Source of the DNA: Actinocrinis sp046724665
GTDB lineage: Bacteria > Actinomycetota > Actinomycetes > Streptomycetales > Catenulisporaceae
Assembly (NCBI GenBank): GCA_046724665.1
Contig: JBKOWZ010000071.1
Location: forward strand, 1 to 13,057
DNA length: 13,057 nucleotides
Direction: 5' to 3'
Positions 1 through 5,526 of the stretch are shown here, in pieces. Position 1 is the stretch's first letter. Every line of letters starts with the position of its first letter. Both the position numbers and the translations under genes were made by a program. The notes under the pieces are model-generated. The model saw only the letters and a list, made by a program, of their open reading frames with translations, was not told the origin of the DNA and ran no database searches.

Positions 1-25
1 ACCTATGACCGTGAGGGATGCACGC

Positions 26-44
26 CCCCGCGCTGCGCGCGGGG
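26..44 (+). repeat. GC-only hairpin just upstream of the prim-pol gene
   Basis: CCCCGCGC (26-33) and GCGCGGGG (37-44) form a perfect 8-bp stem with a 3-nt loop. The ribosome binding site GGAG (49-52) and ATG (58) follow directly. It could be the end of an upstream transcription unit or a structure affecting primase translation. There is no T-run, so it is not a typical intrinsic terminator. Confidence 0.4.
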
Positions 45-57
45 CTCTGGAGTCACC

Positions 58-1083
58 ATGTCCCCACCCCTCACCCTCGCGCTGCGGCTCGCGTCCGCGG
101 GCTGGCACGTGTTCCCGATCTCCCCGAGCAGCAAACGCCCCCTGGGCAACTGTCCTGACTGTCGCGAACAGCCCGGCCGCTCGCATCCGATCGAGACCTG
201 CCCGTGTCTCGCGGCAGGAGCGTGGTGCCACGGCGTACGCGCCGCCACCACCGACCCCGAACGCCTCCACCGCTGGTGGACCGCCACGCCCCGCGCCGCC
301 GTCGCCGTGGCGGCCGGACCCTCCGGTCTTGTCCTGATCGACATCGATACCCACGCCGACTCCCCACCCCAGCGTCCCGAAACCGAACTGCTGCCCGGCA
401 TCGACCTGAACACCGAGCCCGCTGCCACCGGATGGGAAGACCAGCGCTACCGCGACGGCCGCGACAGCCTGCGCCTGCTCGCTCGACTACGCGGCGGACC
501 ACACCCCTGGCCCGCCGACCCCACGTGCCAGCCGGTCACCACCGACACCCCGAGCGGGGGACGACACCTTTGGTACCAGGCACCCGCCCCCGATCTGCGC
601 CAGAAGGTCATCGCATGGCAAGTCGATATCAAGGCAGGATGGTCCTACGGCCTGGCGCCCGGCACCAGCATCACTACCGGCACCTACCGACACACCGGCG
701 GGGATCCTCGCCATCCGGGCCGCATGCCCGACTGGCTCGCCCGCGAAGTCATCCGTATCTCAGGCCCCCCGCAACCGATACGCCCTCGCCCCGCCACCGC
801 CGCGCGCAACGCCCCCACCGCCTACCTGGACATCGTCCTACGCAATGGCACACGCCGCCTCGCCAGCCTCACCGATGGCCGCAGAACGGCACTCGCCGCC
901 CTCGCCTACCAAATCGGCGGATACCTCACCCGCGCCCACGCCACCGAACACGACGTCCTCGACCAACTCATCGCCGCCGCCACCGCAGCAGGCCTGCCCC
1001 ATCACACCGCCGAACGCATCGCCCGCCGAGCCCTCACCAACGGGCAAGCCAGGCCCCTGACGCCCCGCCACCGCAGCACCTGA
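58..1083 (+). CDS. Bifunctional DNA primase/polymerase (AICE replication protein)
   Basis: This 341-residue protein belongs to the primase-polymerase family that serves as replication initiator in many AICEs, priming and extending DNA on the excised circular form. Residues 1-230 form the prim-pol domain. It opens with the motif GWHVFP (15-20) and K26-R-P, then a Cys-rich stretch (C32, C35, C48, C50, C57, H58) likely to bind zinc. The catalytic acidic pair is D95-I-D97, followed by the SGGRH motif (166-170) and D190 in VDIK. Residues 265-330 are a helical C-terminal module containing AGLPHHTAERIARRAL, usual for this family. ATG58 is chosen because GGAG lies 5 nt upstream. The gene is convergent with the gene at 1234-1965. 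Its third codon positions are strongly C-rich. Confidence 0.9.
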   Translation: MSPPLTLALRLASAGWHVFPISPSSKRPLGNCPDCREQPGRSHPIETCPCLAAGAWCHGVRAATTDPERLHRWWTATPRAAVAVAAGPSGLVLIDIDTHADSPPQRPETELLPGIDLNTEPAATGWEDQRYRDGRDSLRLLARLRGGPHPWPADPTCQPVTTDTPSGGRHLWYQAPAPDLRQKVIAWQVDIKAGWSYGLAPGTSITTGTYRHTGGDPRHPGRMPDWLAREVIRISGPPQPIRPRPATAARNAPTAYLDIVLRNGTRRLASLTDGRRTALAALAYQIGGYLTRAHATEHDVLDQLIAAATAAGLPHHTAERIARRALTNGQARPLTPRHRST

Positions 1084-1233
1084 CCGGAAGCTCGGTCGAG
1101 GATCAACGATCCTTGCCGCCGATCCTGGTCGGGCATCGGTGTTCTAATTCGACGCCAGCCCGGGGCGCAGGCTCCACCGGTTGCGTACTCCCTGCTCCTG
1201 CGACCACAGCACGTGTCCGGATCGAAGCAGTGC
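1084..1233. other. Convergent intergenic spacer with a small hairpin
   Basis: This 150-bp gap separates the 3' ends of the primase gene and the opposite-strand gene. AGGATC (1099-1104) and GATCCT (1108-1113) form a perfect 6-bp stem with a 3-nt loop, possibly a weak bidirectional terminator. I see no coding sequence here. Confidence 0.35.
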
Positions 1234-1965
1234 CTACCCATGCTGTTCCACCGGCATGAGCTCACCGACGTTGAGCTGCCCGAGCAGGTGCATCATCGAG
1301 CGCGCGGTCACGATGCCCTGGCGCACGCTGCGTTCGAAGGCGTTCTCGAAGCCCTCACGGCGCGCCCTGTCCTCCGCTTCACCGCCTCCATGGCCCAATT
1401 CGCGCCACCACCTGCGCGCATCAAGCTCACGCTGCGCGGGTGATAGCTCCTGCTCCACGGCAGGAAGGATTTCGGCCCAGTAGCGTCGCGAACGTTCCGC
1501 CTCCCGATCGGAGGCGAACTTGCGACGCCACTGGCGGCCCTCGGCTATCTGAGCCGCGGTCATCAACACGGCCAGCGCCGGTGTCGGACACAGGAACACC
1601 TGCAACCGCCCGTACCCGTTCCACTCCACATGGGTGTAGTCCACCGCCTGAGCAGCCCAATGGAAATACTCCCCCTCCCCGACGTTGAGCGCGGGCAGTT
1701 TGAACTCGACCCCGAACGCGGGCCGCTCGTCAGCCCACGCCGCCGGATCCCGAGGCCGTAGAACCGCGTCGATGCGTACCCGCGGTCCATTCCAATACGA
1801 ACCGGTCACCTCCCGCTCGATCTCAAACCAGCGGTCGAGCACACTCAGAACGTGCTCGCACAGAGCCTGCTCCGAGAGGAACAGCCCAGGCTCGGGCAGT
1901 ATCAGGGTTGCTGGATAATCCACCCGAACACCTTCGCACCCTGACCCGGGCCTGGGCGCGTTCAC
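1234..1965 (-). CDS. Unrecognised AICE cargo protein with PD-(D/E)XK nuclease-like motifs
   Basis: I cannot assign this 243-residue protein to a named family. The visible pattern is that of a PD-(D/E)XK nuclease core: E52 in REVTG, then RIDAVL with D66, then GVEFK with E87 and K89 on a predicted strand, then a helix carrying Q106-A-V-D-Y110. The last resembles the QxxxY motif of RecB/Cas4-type nucleases. The C-terminal third (about 140-220) is highly charged and helical, possibly a DNA-binding or oligomerisation arm. No signal peptide or membrane segment is seen, so it is probably cytoplasmic. The start is GTG at 1965 with no strong ribosome binding site; another GTG about 13 codons in is possible. 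It is the only gene on the minus strand of the element, divergent from xis, which suggests cargo (defence or DNA processing) rather than the core replication/integration module. Function is inferred only. Confidence 0.75.
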   Translation of the reverse strand: MNAPRPGSGCEGVRVDYPATLILPEPGLFLSEQALCEHVLSVLDRWFEIEREVTGSYWNGPRVRIDAVLRPRDPAAWADERPAFGVEFKLPALNVGEGEYFHWAAQAVDYTHVEWNGYGRLQVFLCPTPALAVLMTAAQIAEGRQWRRKFASDREAERSRRYWAEILPAVEQELSPAQRELDARRWWRELGHGGGEAEDRARREGFENAFERSVRQGIVTARSMMHLLGQLNVGELMPVEQHG

Positions 1966-2168
1966 GCCCTGGCGAGACCTTCGGCAAGCGATCCGCCCGC
2001 ACGCACACGCAGGGCCATTCGCTGCGAAACGCCACGTCAGACCGCCGAGCGGCGGCGATTCGCTTGCCCGTTCAGTCGCACCTCAACCAGAACCCGCACA
2101 CAGCCTGTCGGCATGCCATAACGCCGGCGGGCTAGCCGTGTTTCCCGCCCGATGAATGGAGTCCGTAT
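1966..2168. promoter_or_regulatory. Divergent control region between the nuclease-like gene and xis-int
   Basis: The 203-bp gap must contain promoters for both directions. It holds a 9-bp inverted repeat with widely separated arms (GGCAAGCGA at 1983-1991, TCGCTTGCC at 2060-2068), a CCGCC/GGCGG hairpin (2042-2055) and the palindrome GGCATGCC (2110-2117). GGAG at 2158-2161 is the xis ribosome binding site. These are candidate operator or excisionase-binding sites. I could not place confident -35/-10 boxes. Confidence 0.4.
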
Positions 2169-2441
2169 ATGAACGCGTACACAAGGCCCCCGAATCGGAA
2201 TCCTTCGGCGCAGGCAAAGACCGGTGCGGCGAAATCTAGTCGGCCGGTGCTGCGCAGCGGACGCAAACTCACAGTCGCGGAGGTAACGAAAGACTTGGGG
2301 ATCTCGACCCGAACCTTCTACCGCTGGAAAAGGGCGGGCACAGCGCCTGAAACCTTTCCCCTTCCGGGCGGCGGGCTACGCATCTACGAGTCCGTGTACA
2401 GGGCGTGGCTTGAATCGCGTACAACCCGGGGCGCCGAGTGA
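2169..2441 (+). CDS. xis: Helix-turn-helix excisionase (Xis-like)
   Basis: This 90-residue basic protein has a MerR/HTH_17-type DNA-binding domain. It begins at L34-T-V-A-E-V, with the recognition region GISTRTFYRWKRAGTAPE (about 44-61) and the glycine wing LPGGGLRIY, followed by a helix ending WLES. Such proteins in AICEs bend DNA at the att sites and tip the integrase toward excision; some also regulate. The N-terminal 30 residues are polar and probably disordered. ATG2169 has GGAG 7 nt upstream. Its stop TGA (2439-2441) overlaps the integrase GTG by 3 nt inside GTGA, so the two are translationally coupled. The role rests on domain type plus this linkage, which is characteristic of the pSAM2-type xis-int pair. 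Confidence 0.85.
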   Translation: MNAYTRPPNRNPSAQAKTGAAKSSRPVLRSGRKLTVAEVTKDLGISTRTFYRWKRAGTAPETFPLPGGGLRIYESVYRAWLESRTTRGAE

Positions 2442-3907
2442 AAAGGGTCTACGGCGTCCGCATCTATAAGATGTACGAGGTCCCTTCGGTCACGCCAGGG
2501 GGCGAGACGAAATATCGCCTTCGGTGGAAGCTGCCTGGACGTGATAGACCGTTCTCCGAAACCTTCGGTTCGATGCCCGAACTCGACTCGTTCCGTTCGG
2601 AATTGGTGACGGCGAAGAACCGCGGCGAGCCGTTCGATCTCGATACCGGGCTTCCCGTCTCGATGCTCCCTGCGGAGTCTGAGGAAGGAGAACCGCCGCA
2701 AATCTCATTCCTGGCGTTCGCAAGAGAGTACGCCGGGATGAAGTGGCCCGACGTTTCGGCTAAGTCTCGTGAAACGATCGCGCAAACGCTCTCCGCGCTG
2801 GCCGTTGTCATGGTTGAAGACGCGCCGCAGCGTCCCAACGGGAATGCCTTGTGGCGAGCACTGTCCACGTACGCGTTCGTTCCCTCGCTATGGTCCGACG
2901 GCGAACGGCCGGAGCGGGTTCCCCGCTCTCCGTCGCCCTACGGGGAGGCGGACTTGCCACCCGACCAGCGCAAGGCGCTCGCGTGGATCGAAAGCGCGTC
3001 GCTCCCACTCACGTCGCTGGCCGACGCCAAGACCGCCCGCCGGGCGCTCGACAGGCTCAAGGTTACGCAGGACGGGAGCAAAGCCGCCGAGTCGTACTTT
3101 CGTCGGCGGCGCGGCGTGCTGGTCAACCTCATCAGTTACGGCATCGAGTCAGGCGAGCTCGATGTGAATCCGCTCGCCAAACTCAATGAGAAGGCGCCGA
3201 AGAAGTCCGGTCCCATCGACAAGTCAGTGGTCTTCAATCCCGCACAGGCTGCGGACGTGCTGGCCGCCATCTCGTACGTGGGCAGCTACCGCCGAGCACG
3301 CGGCCGGCGGCTGGTCGTGCTGTTCGCGATGCTGTTCTACGGCATGCTCAGACCGGAGGAGGCCCTGTTCGTACACGACTACGACTGCACACTTCCCGAA
3401 GACCCGAACGCCTGGGGTTCCATTCGGCTCACGCAGACCAGGCCGACCGCTGGGCGACGCTGGACCGACACCGGGCGCATCCACGACGAGCGCGGTCTCA
3501 AGGCGCGTTCCGAGAAGGCTGTGCGCATCGTCCCTATCCCTCCGGTTCTGGTCGCCATCATCCGCGCGCACATCGCGGAGTTCGGCACCGCCCCGGACGG
3601 GCGGCTCGTCAGGAACGAGCGCGGCGGTATCCCGGTGGCCTCTACATACACGCGCGTGTGGCGTGAGGCGCGGCCCCTGGCCTTCACCCCGGCGCAACTC
3701 GCGGCCGGGTTCGCCGAGGACCCGTACGACAACCGGCATGCCGGTATCTCGGTGATGCTCAACGCCGGGGTGGACGCCCTGGACGTCGCCGAGCGCGCGG
3801 GCAACAGCGCCGAGGTGATCCACCGTGTCTACGGCCACCGCACCGCAGGCCGCGACCAAATCAACAACGGCAAGGTGGACGCGTTCTTGAAAGAGCACGG
3901 CGTCTAG
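2438..3907 (+). CDS. int: Tyrosine recombinase / AICE integrase
   Basis: This 489-residue site-specific recombinase would catalyse integration at, and with Xis excision from, the adjacent tRNA-Arg. An N-terminal arm-binding region (1-80) precedes a core-binding SAM-like domain (about 90-260) and the catalytic domain (about 265-489). Catalytic positions visible are R305 in GMLRPEEAL, K360 or K356 in the KARSEK beta-hairpin, R433-H434 in YDNRHAG, N456 in AGNS, and nucleophile Y465 in IHRVYGH. Position 430 is Tyr where the classical HxxR motif has His, and N456 replaces the usual His; I know both from other actinobacterial integrases, so the enzyme is probably active. The start is GTG inside the xis stop overlap. 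The frame is uninterrupted and full length for the family. The gene ends 131 bp before the tRNA. Confidence 0.95.
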   Translation: MKRVYGVRIYKMYEVPSVTPGGETKYRLRWKLPGRDRPFSETFGSMPELDSFRSELVTAKNRGEPFDLDTGLPVSMLPAESEEGEPPQISFLAFAREYAGMKWPDVSAKSRETIAQTLSALAVVMVEDAPQRPNGNALWRALSTYAFVPSLWSDGERPERVPRSPSPYGEADLPPDQRKALAWIESASLPLTSLADAKTARRALDRLKVTQDGSKAAESYFRRRRGVLVNLISYGIESGELDVNPLAKLNEKAPKKSGPIDKSVVFNPAQAADVLAAISYVGSYRRARGRRLVVLFAMLFYGMLRPEEALFVHDYDCTLPEDPNAWGSIRLTQTRPTAGRRWTDTGRIHDERGLKARSEKAVRIVPIPPVLVAIIRAHIAEFGTAPDGRLVRNERGGIPVASTYTRVWREARPLAFTPAQLAAGFAEDPYDNRHAGISVMLNAGVDALDVAERAGNSAEVIHRVYGHRTAGRDQINNGKVDAFLKEHGV

Positions 3908-3911
3908 ATCG

Positions 3912-3961
3912 CTCAGGCACGCCTCAGGCACAGAACCCGTCACGCGGCGTCCCCGCGTGAC
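3912..3961. repeat. Direct and inverted repeats between int and the tRNA
   Basis: CTCAGGCAC occurs twice (3912-3920 and 3923-3931), one DNA turn apart. It is followed by a perfect 9-bp inverted repeat GTCACGCGG (3939-3947) / CCGCGTGAC (3953-3961) with a 5-nt spacer. Position between an integrase gene and its att site makes these candidate arm-type integrase or Xis sites. The inverted repeat could alternatively be a terminator stem for int, though no T-run follows. Confidence 0.5.
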
Positions 3962-3988
3962 GCAGCGTGTCATACACAGGTAGATACG

Positions 3989-4022
3989 AAAATGGCCCCT
4001 CACGCAGGTGAGGGGCCATTTT
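3989..4022. terminator. Perfect 15-bp bidirectional intrinsic terminator
   Basis: AAAATGGCCCCTCAC (3989-4003) pairs with GTGAGGGGCCATTTT (4008-4022) around the loop GCAG. The stem is GC-rich at its centre and ends in A/T tracts, giving a U-tract on either strand. It can stop int transcription from the left and tRNA-Arg transcription from the right. Confidence 0.85.
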
Positions 4023-4038
4023 GGCTTTTAAAGCTGTG

Positions 4039-4080
4039 TGCCCCCGGCAGGATTCGAACCTGCGCACCCGCCTCCGGAGG
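4039..4080. other. Inferred AICE attachment site in the tRNA-Arg 3' half
   Basis: Elements of this type recombine within the 3' part of a tRNA gene, usually between the anticodon loop and the 3' end, and keep int next to that junction. Here the integrase gene lies beyond the tRNA 3' end, so the core att should fall in about 4039-4080. The exact core cannot be read because the second copy is outside the window. Confidence 0.5.
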
Positions 4081-4110
4081 GCGGTGCTCTATCCCCTGAG
4101 CTACGGGGGC
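4039..4110 (-). tRNA. tRNA-Arg (anticodon CCG)
   Basis: On the minus strand the sequence folds as a 72-nt cloverleaf. The acceptor is GCCCCCG with CGGGGGC, the D arm GCTC/GAGC, the anticodon stem CCGCC/GGCGG, and the loop CTCCGGA gives anticodon CCG, reading CGG arginine codons. The variable loop has 4 nt, the T arm is GCAGG-TTCGAAT-CCTGC, and the discriminator base is A (4039). CCA is not encoded (next bases CAC), as is common in actinomycetes. It is intact, so element insertion has preserved or restored the 3' end. It lies about 1.4 kb from argS, the synthetase that would charge it. Confidence 0.97.
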
Positions 4111-4124
4111 GGGCAACGGCATGA

Positions 4125-4130
4125 ACGATA
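4125..4130 (-). promoter_or_regulatory. -10 box of the tRNA-Arg promoter
   Basis: On the minus strand TATCGT (TANNNT type) lies about 14 nt before the mature tRNA 5' end at 4110, which would give a short 5' leader of about 8 nt. A matching -35 box is not clear. Confidence 0.45.
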
Positions 4131-4171
4131 CCAGTTCCGGCGTTGTGCCCGCGCACGCTTTGGCGCGCGGC

Positions 4172-4177
4172 TAGCCT
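4172..4177 (+). promoter_or_regulatory. -10 box of a likely leaderless response-regulator transcript
   Basis: TAGCCT fits TANNNT and ends 7 nt before GTG4185, which places transcription start on or next to the start codon. No Shine-Dalgarno sequence precedes the GTG. The -35 region is not recognisable. Confidence 0.45.
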
Positions 4178-4184
4178 TGGTGGT

Positions 4185-4607
4185 GTGACTGGAGTCGTGG
4201 AGGAGCGCTCTGAGCTGCGCGAAGGTTCGCAGGCGCGGGCCCGGCGGGTGCTGGTGGTGGACGACAGCGAGGTGATCCGGCGGCTGATCGCGGTGAATCT
4301 CGAGCTCGAGGGGTTCGAGGTCTTCCTCGCGGAGGACGGGCAGGAGTGCCTGGACGTCGTCGAGACGGTCGCGCCCGACGTGATCACGCTGGACGTGGTG
4401 ATGCCGCGGCTCGACGGGTTCTCGACCGCGGCTCGGCTGCGGTCCGGGAGCGCCACGCAGGACCTGCCGATCGTCATGGTGACAGCGTGCGCGCAGGAGA
4501 GTGATCTGGCCCGGGGACGGGAACTCGGCGTCGAGGCTTATCTCACCAAGCCCTTCGAGCCGGAGGATCTCGTGCACGCGGTGCGGAGTGCGGCGGGGCT
4601 CGAATGA
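4185..4607 (+). CDS. Single-domain response regulator (CheY-like receiver)
   Basis: This 140-residue protein is one receiver domain with no output domain, so it would act through protein-protein contact after phosphorylation by an unlinked histidine kinase. The receiver begins at RVLVVDDSEVIRRL with the acidic pair D26-D27. Phosphoacceptor D70 sits in TLDVVMPRLDG, followed by T100 (MVTAC) and K122 in LTKPFEPEDL. About 18 residues precede the domain. I prefer GTG4185 to the in-frame TTG at 4143 because the longer form would begin inside the promoter region and adds unrelated residues, while GTG4185 has a TANNNT box 7 nt upstream. It is divergent from the tRNA-Arg. No kinase gene is nearby and its partner is unknown. 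Confidence 0.88.
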   Translation: MTGVVEERSELREGSQARARRVLVVDDSEVIRRLIAVNLELEGFEVFLAEDGQECLDVVETVAPDVITLDVVMPRLDGFSTAARLRSGSATQDLPIVMVTACAQESDLARGRELGVEAYLTKPFEPEDLVHAVRSAAGLE

Positions 4608-4868
4608 TGCTCGTGTATTTGTGAGCTCTTATGTACTTCTGATTGTGCGATTGTACTGTTCGTCGGGTGAATGATCACGCGAGTGGGTGACTCCGCGGTC
4701 CGTGTCGATGGCTGCGGGAGGTTGTCGGCGGGGCGGGGCATGCGGTGCCGTACGGGGAGTGCGCTGCGGGGTCCGTGGGGTGGGTGTGGTCGGGGCGCGG
4801 TGGACCGGTTGGTGGCCTATAGCCGGACCTTGGGGTTTTCAGGACCGTTCGAAATACACTTCAGCGCT
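4608..4868. promoter_or_regulatory. Spacer with AT-rich repeat island upstream of the MarR gene
   Basis: The first 60 bp are unusually AT-rich for this genome and contain TGTACT twice (4632-4637 and 4652-4657), 20 bp apart, plus the near-tandem GATTGTGC/GATTGTAC (4641-4656). The rest (about 4680-4830) is G-rich on the + strand with no convincing gene. The repeats could be regulator-binding half-sites. Confidence 0.4.
4830..4860 (+). promoter_or_regulatory. Promoter of the MarR gene, probably leaderless
   Basis: The -10 TACACT (4855-4860) ends 8 nt before ATG4869. TTGGGG (4830-4835) lies 19 nt upstream as a possible -35. The same TTGGGG-19-TANNNT-start arrangement is seen before argS. Confidence 0.5.
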
Positions 4869-5369
4869 ATGACGACCCTGTCCGACTCGGTGGAGCCCGG
4901 CGACGCCCTGCCGTCCGCCGCCTCCGCCACGCCGAGCCTGGCCGAGTTGTACCTGCGCACGGCGCACCGGATCCGGCGGCGCTCCGCGCCTTCGTATGAG
5001 CGCTTCGGGTTGACGGAGGCGCAGGCCCGGGCACTGCGGGTGATCTCGCGGTACGAGCGGCCGCGGATGGCCGACCTGGCGCAGGCGCTGGAGGTCGTGC
5101 CGCGCTCCATCACGTCGATGGTGGACACGCTGGAGTCCGCGGGCTTCGTCGCCCGCCAGCCGGATCCGACGGACCGGCGCGCCACGATCGTGGCGCTGAC
5201 GTCGGCGGGCACCGAGGTGTTGCGGCAGGTCGGGAAGATGCGCGCGGAGGCGGCTGAGCAGCTCTTCGCGAAGCTGTCGGCGCAGGAGCAAGGGGAGTTG
5301 CGGCGGCTGTTGGAGCTGCTGGATGAGGGGGAGGAGCCGCTGCCGCAGCGCAGGCTGAGGGAGCGGTAG
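4869..5369 (+). CDS. MarR-family transcriptional regulator
   Basis: This 166-residue protein has the winged-helix MarR architecture. N-terminal dimerisation helices (about 23-45) precede a helix-turn-helix with ADLAQALEVVPRSITSMVDTL (about 68-88). The wing is QPDPTDRRATIVALT with the characteristic D102-R-R104, and a C-terminal coiled dimer helix spans 113-155. Such proteins are dimeric repressors or activators that respond to small phenolic or oxidative ligands; the ligand and target here are unknown. ATG4869 is chosen over an in-frame ATG at 4671 because the 66 extra residues are low-complexity translation of a G-rich spacer and because a promoter sits directly before ATG4869. No transporter or enzyme gene adjoins it to suggest a regulon. 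It lies 157 bp upstream of argS on the same strand. Confidence 0.9.
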   Translation: MTTLSDSVEPGDALPSAASATPSLAELYLRTAHRIRRRSAPSYERFGLTEAQARALRVISRYERPRMADLAQALEVVPRSITSMVDTLESAGFVARQPDPTDRRATIVALTSAGTEVLRQVGKMRAEAAEQLFAKLSAQEQGELRRLLELLDEGEEPLPQRRLRER

Positions 5370-5409
5370 GGAGTCAGGGTGGAAGGGCGGCGAGGAGTGG
5401 GGAGGGCGT

Positions 5410-5450
5410 GGGGTCGGGGAGTGCGGTTGGGGGCGCGGTCGGGGAGTGCG
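5410..5450 (+). repeat. G-run direct repeat upstream of argS
   Basis: GGTCGGGGAGTGCG occurs at 5412-5425 and 5437-5450, a 25-bp period. With the intervening GGGGG (5429-5433) there are four G-tracts (5410-5413, 5416-5419, 5429-5433, 5441-5444) separated by 2, 9 and 7 nt, compatible with a G-quadruplex on the coding strand. It sits between the MarR gene and the argS promoter. Confidence 0.5.
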
Positions 5451-5489
5451 TGAGTGGGGGAAGTGGGACCTGGGACTGTGGAAAACGGA

Positions 5490-5520
5490 TTGGGGGCGGG
5501 ATCGCGTGGTCCCTTACCCT
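5490..5520 (+). promoter_or_regulatory. argS promoter, probably leaderless
   Basis: The -10 TACCCT (5515-5520) ends 6 nt before GTG5527, with TTGGGG (5490-5495) 19 nt upstream as a possible -35. There is no Shine-Dalgarno sequence before the GTG, so transcription probably starts on the start codon. Confidence 0.55.
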
Positions 5521-5526
5521 TGACCC

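Larger units (their letters stand above)
1..4038. mobile_element. Partial AICE (integrase-side end) inserted at tRNA-Arg(CCG)
   Basis: A primase-polymerase replication gene, a small helix-turn-helix gene overlapping a tyrosine integrase gene, and an intact tRNA whose 3' end faces the integrase are the standard replication/excision/integration module of actinomycete integrative and conjugative elements with a primase-polymerase replicase. The left boundary, transfer genes and second att copy are outside the window. The right boundary is inferred to lie in the 3' half of the tRNA-Arg at 4039-4110. From memory, Streptomyces coelicolor has an integrase gene (SCO5349) close to its lysA-hom-thrC-thrB-rho locus, so this may be a recurrent insertion site; this was not checked. 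Confidence 0.85.

Noticed and set aside
204..1259. A 351-codon + strand frame overlapping the primase gene
   Set aside because: Arg/Pro/His-rich translation in the +2 frame of a gene with clear prim-pol motifs; typical shadow.
4143..4184. N-terminal extension of the response regulator from TTG4143
   Set aside because: It would be translated from the promoter region; GTG4185 with a nearby TANNNT box is more consistent.
4671..4868. 66-residue N-terminal extension of the MarR protein
   Set aside because: Translation of a G-rich spacer giving Gly/Arg low complexity; the MarR domain and promoter support ATG4869.
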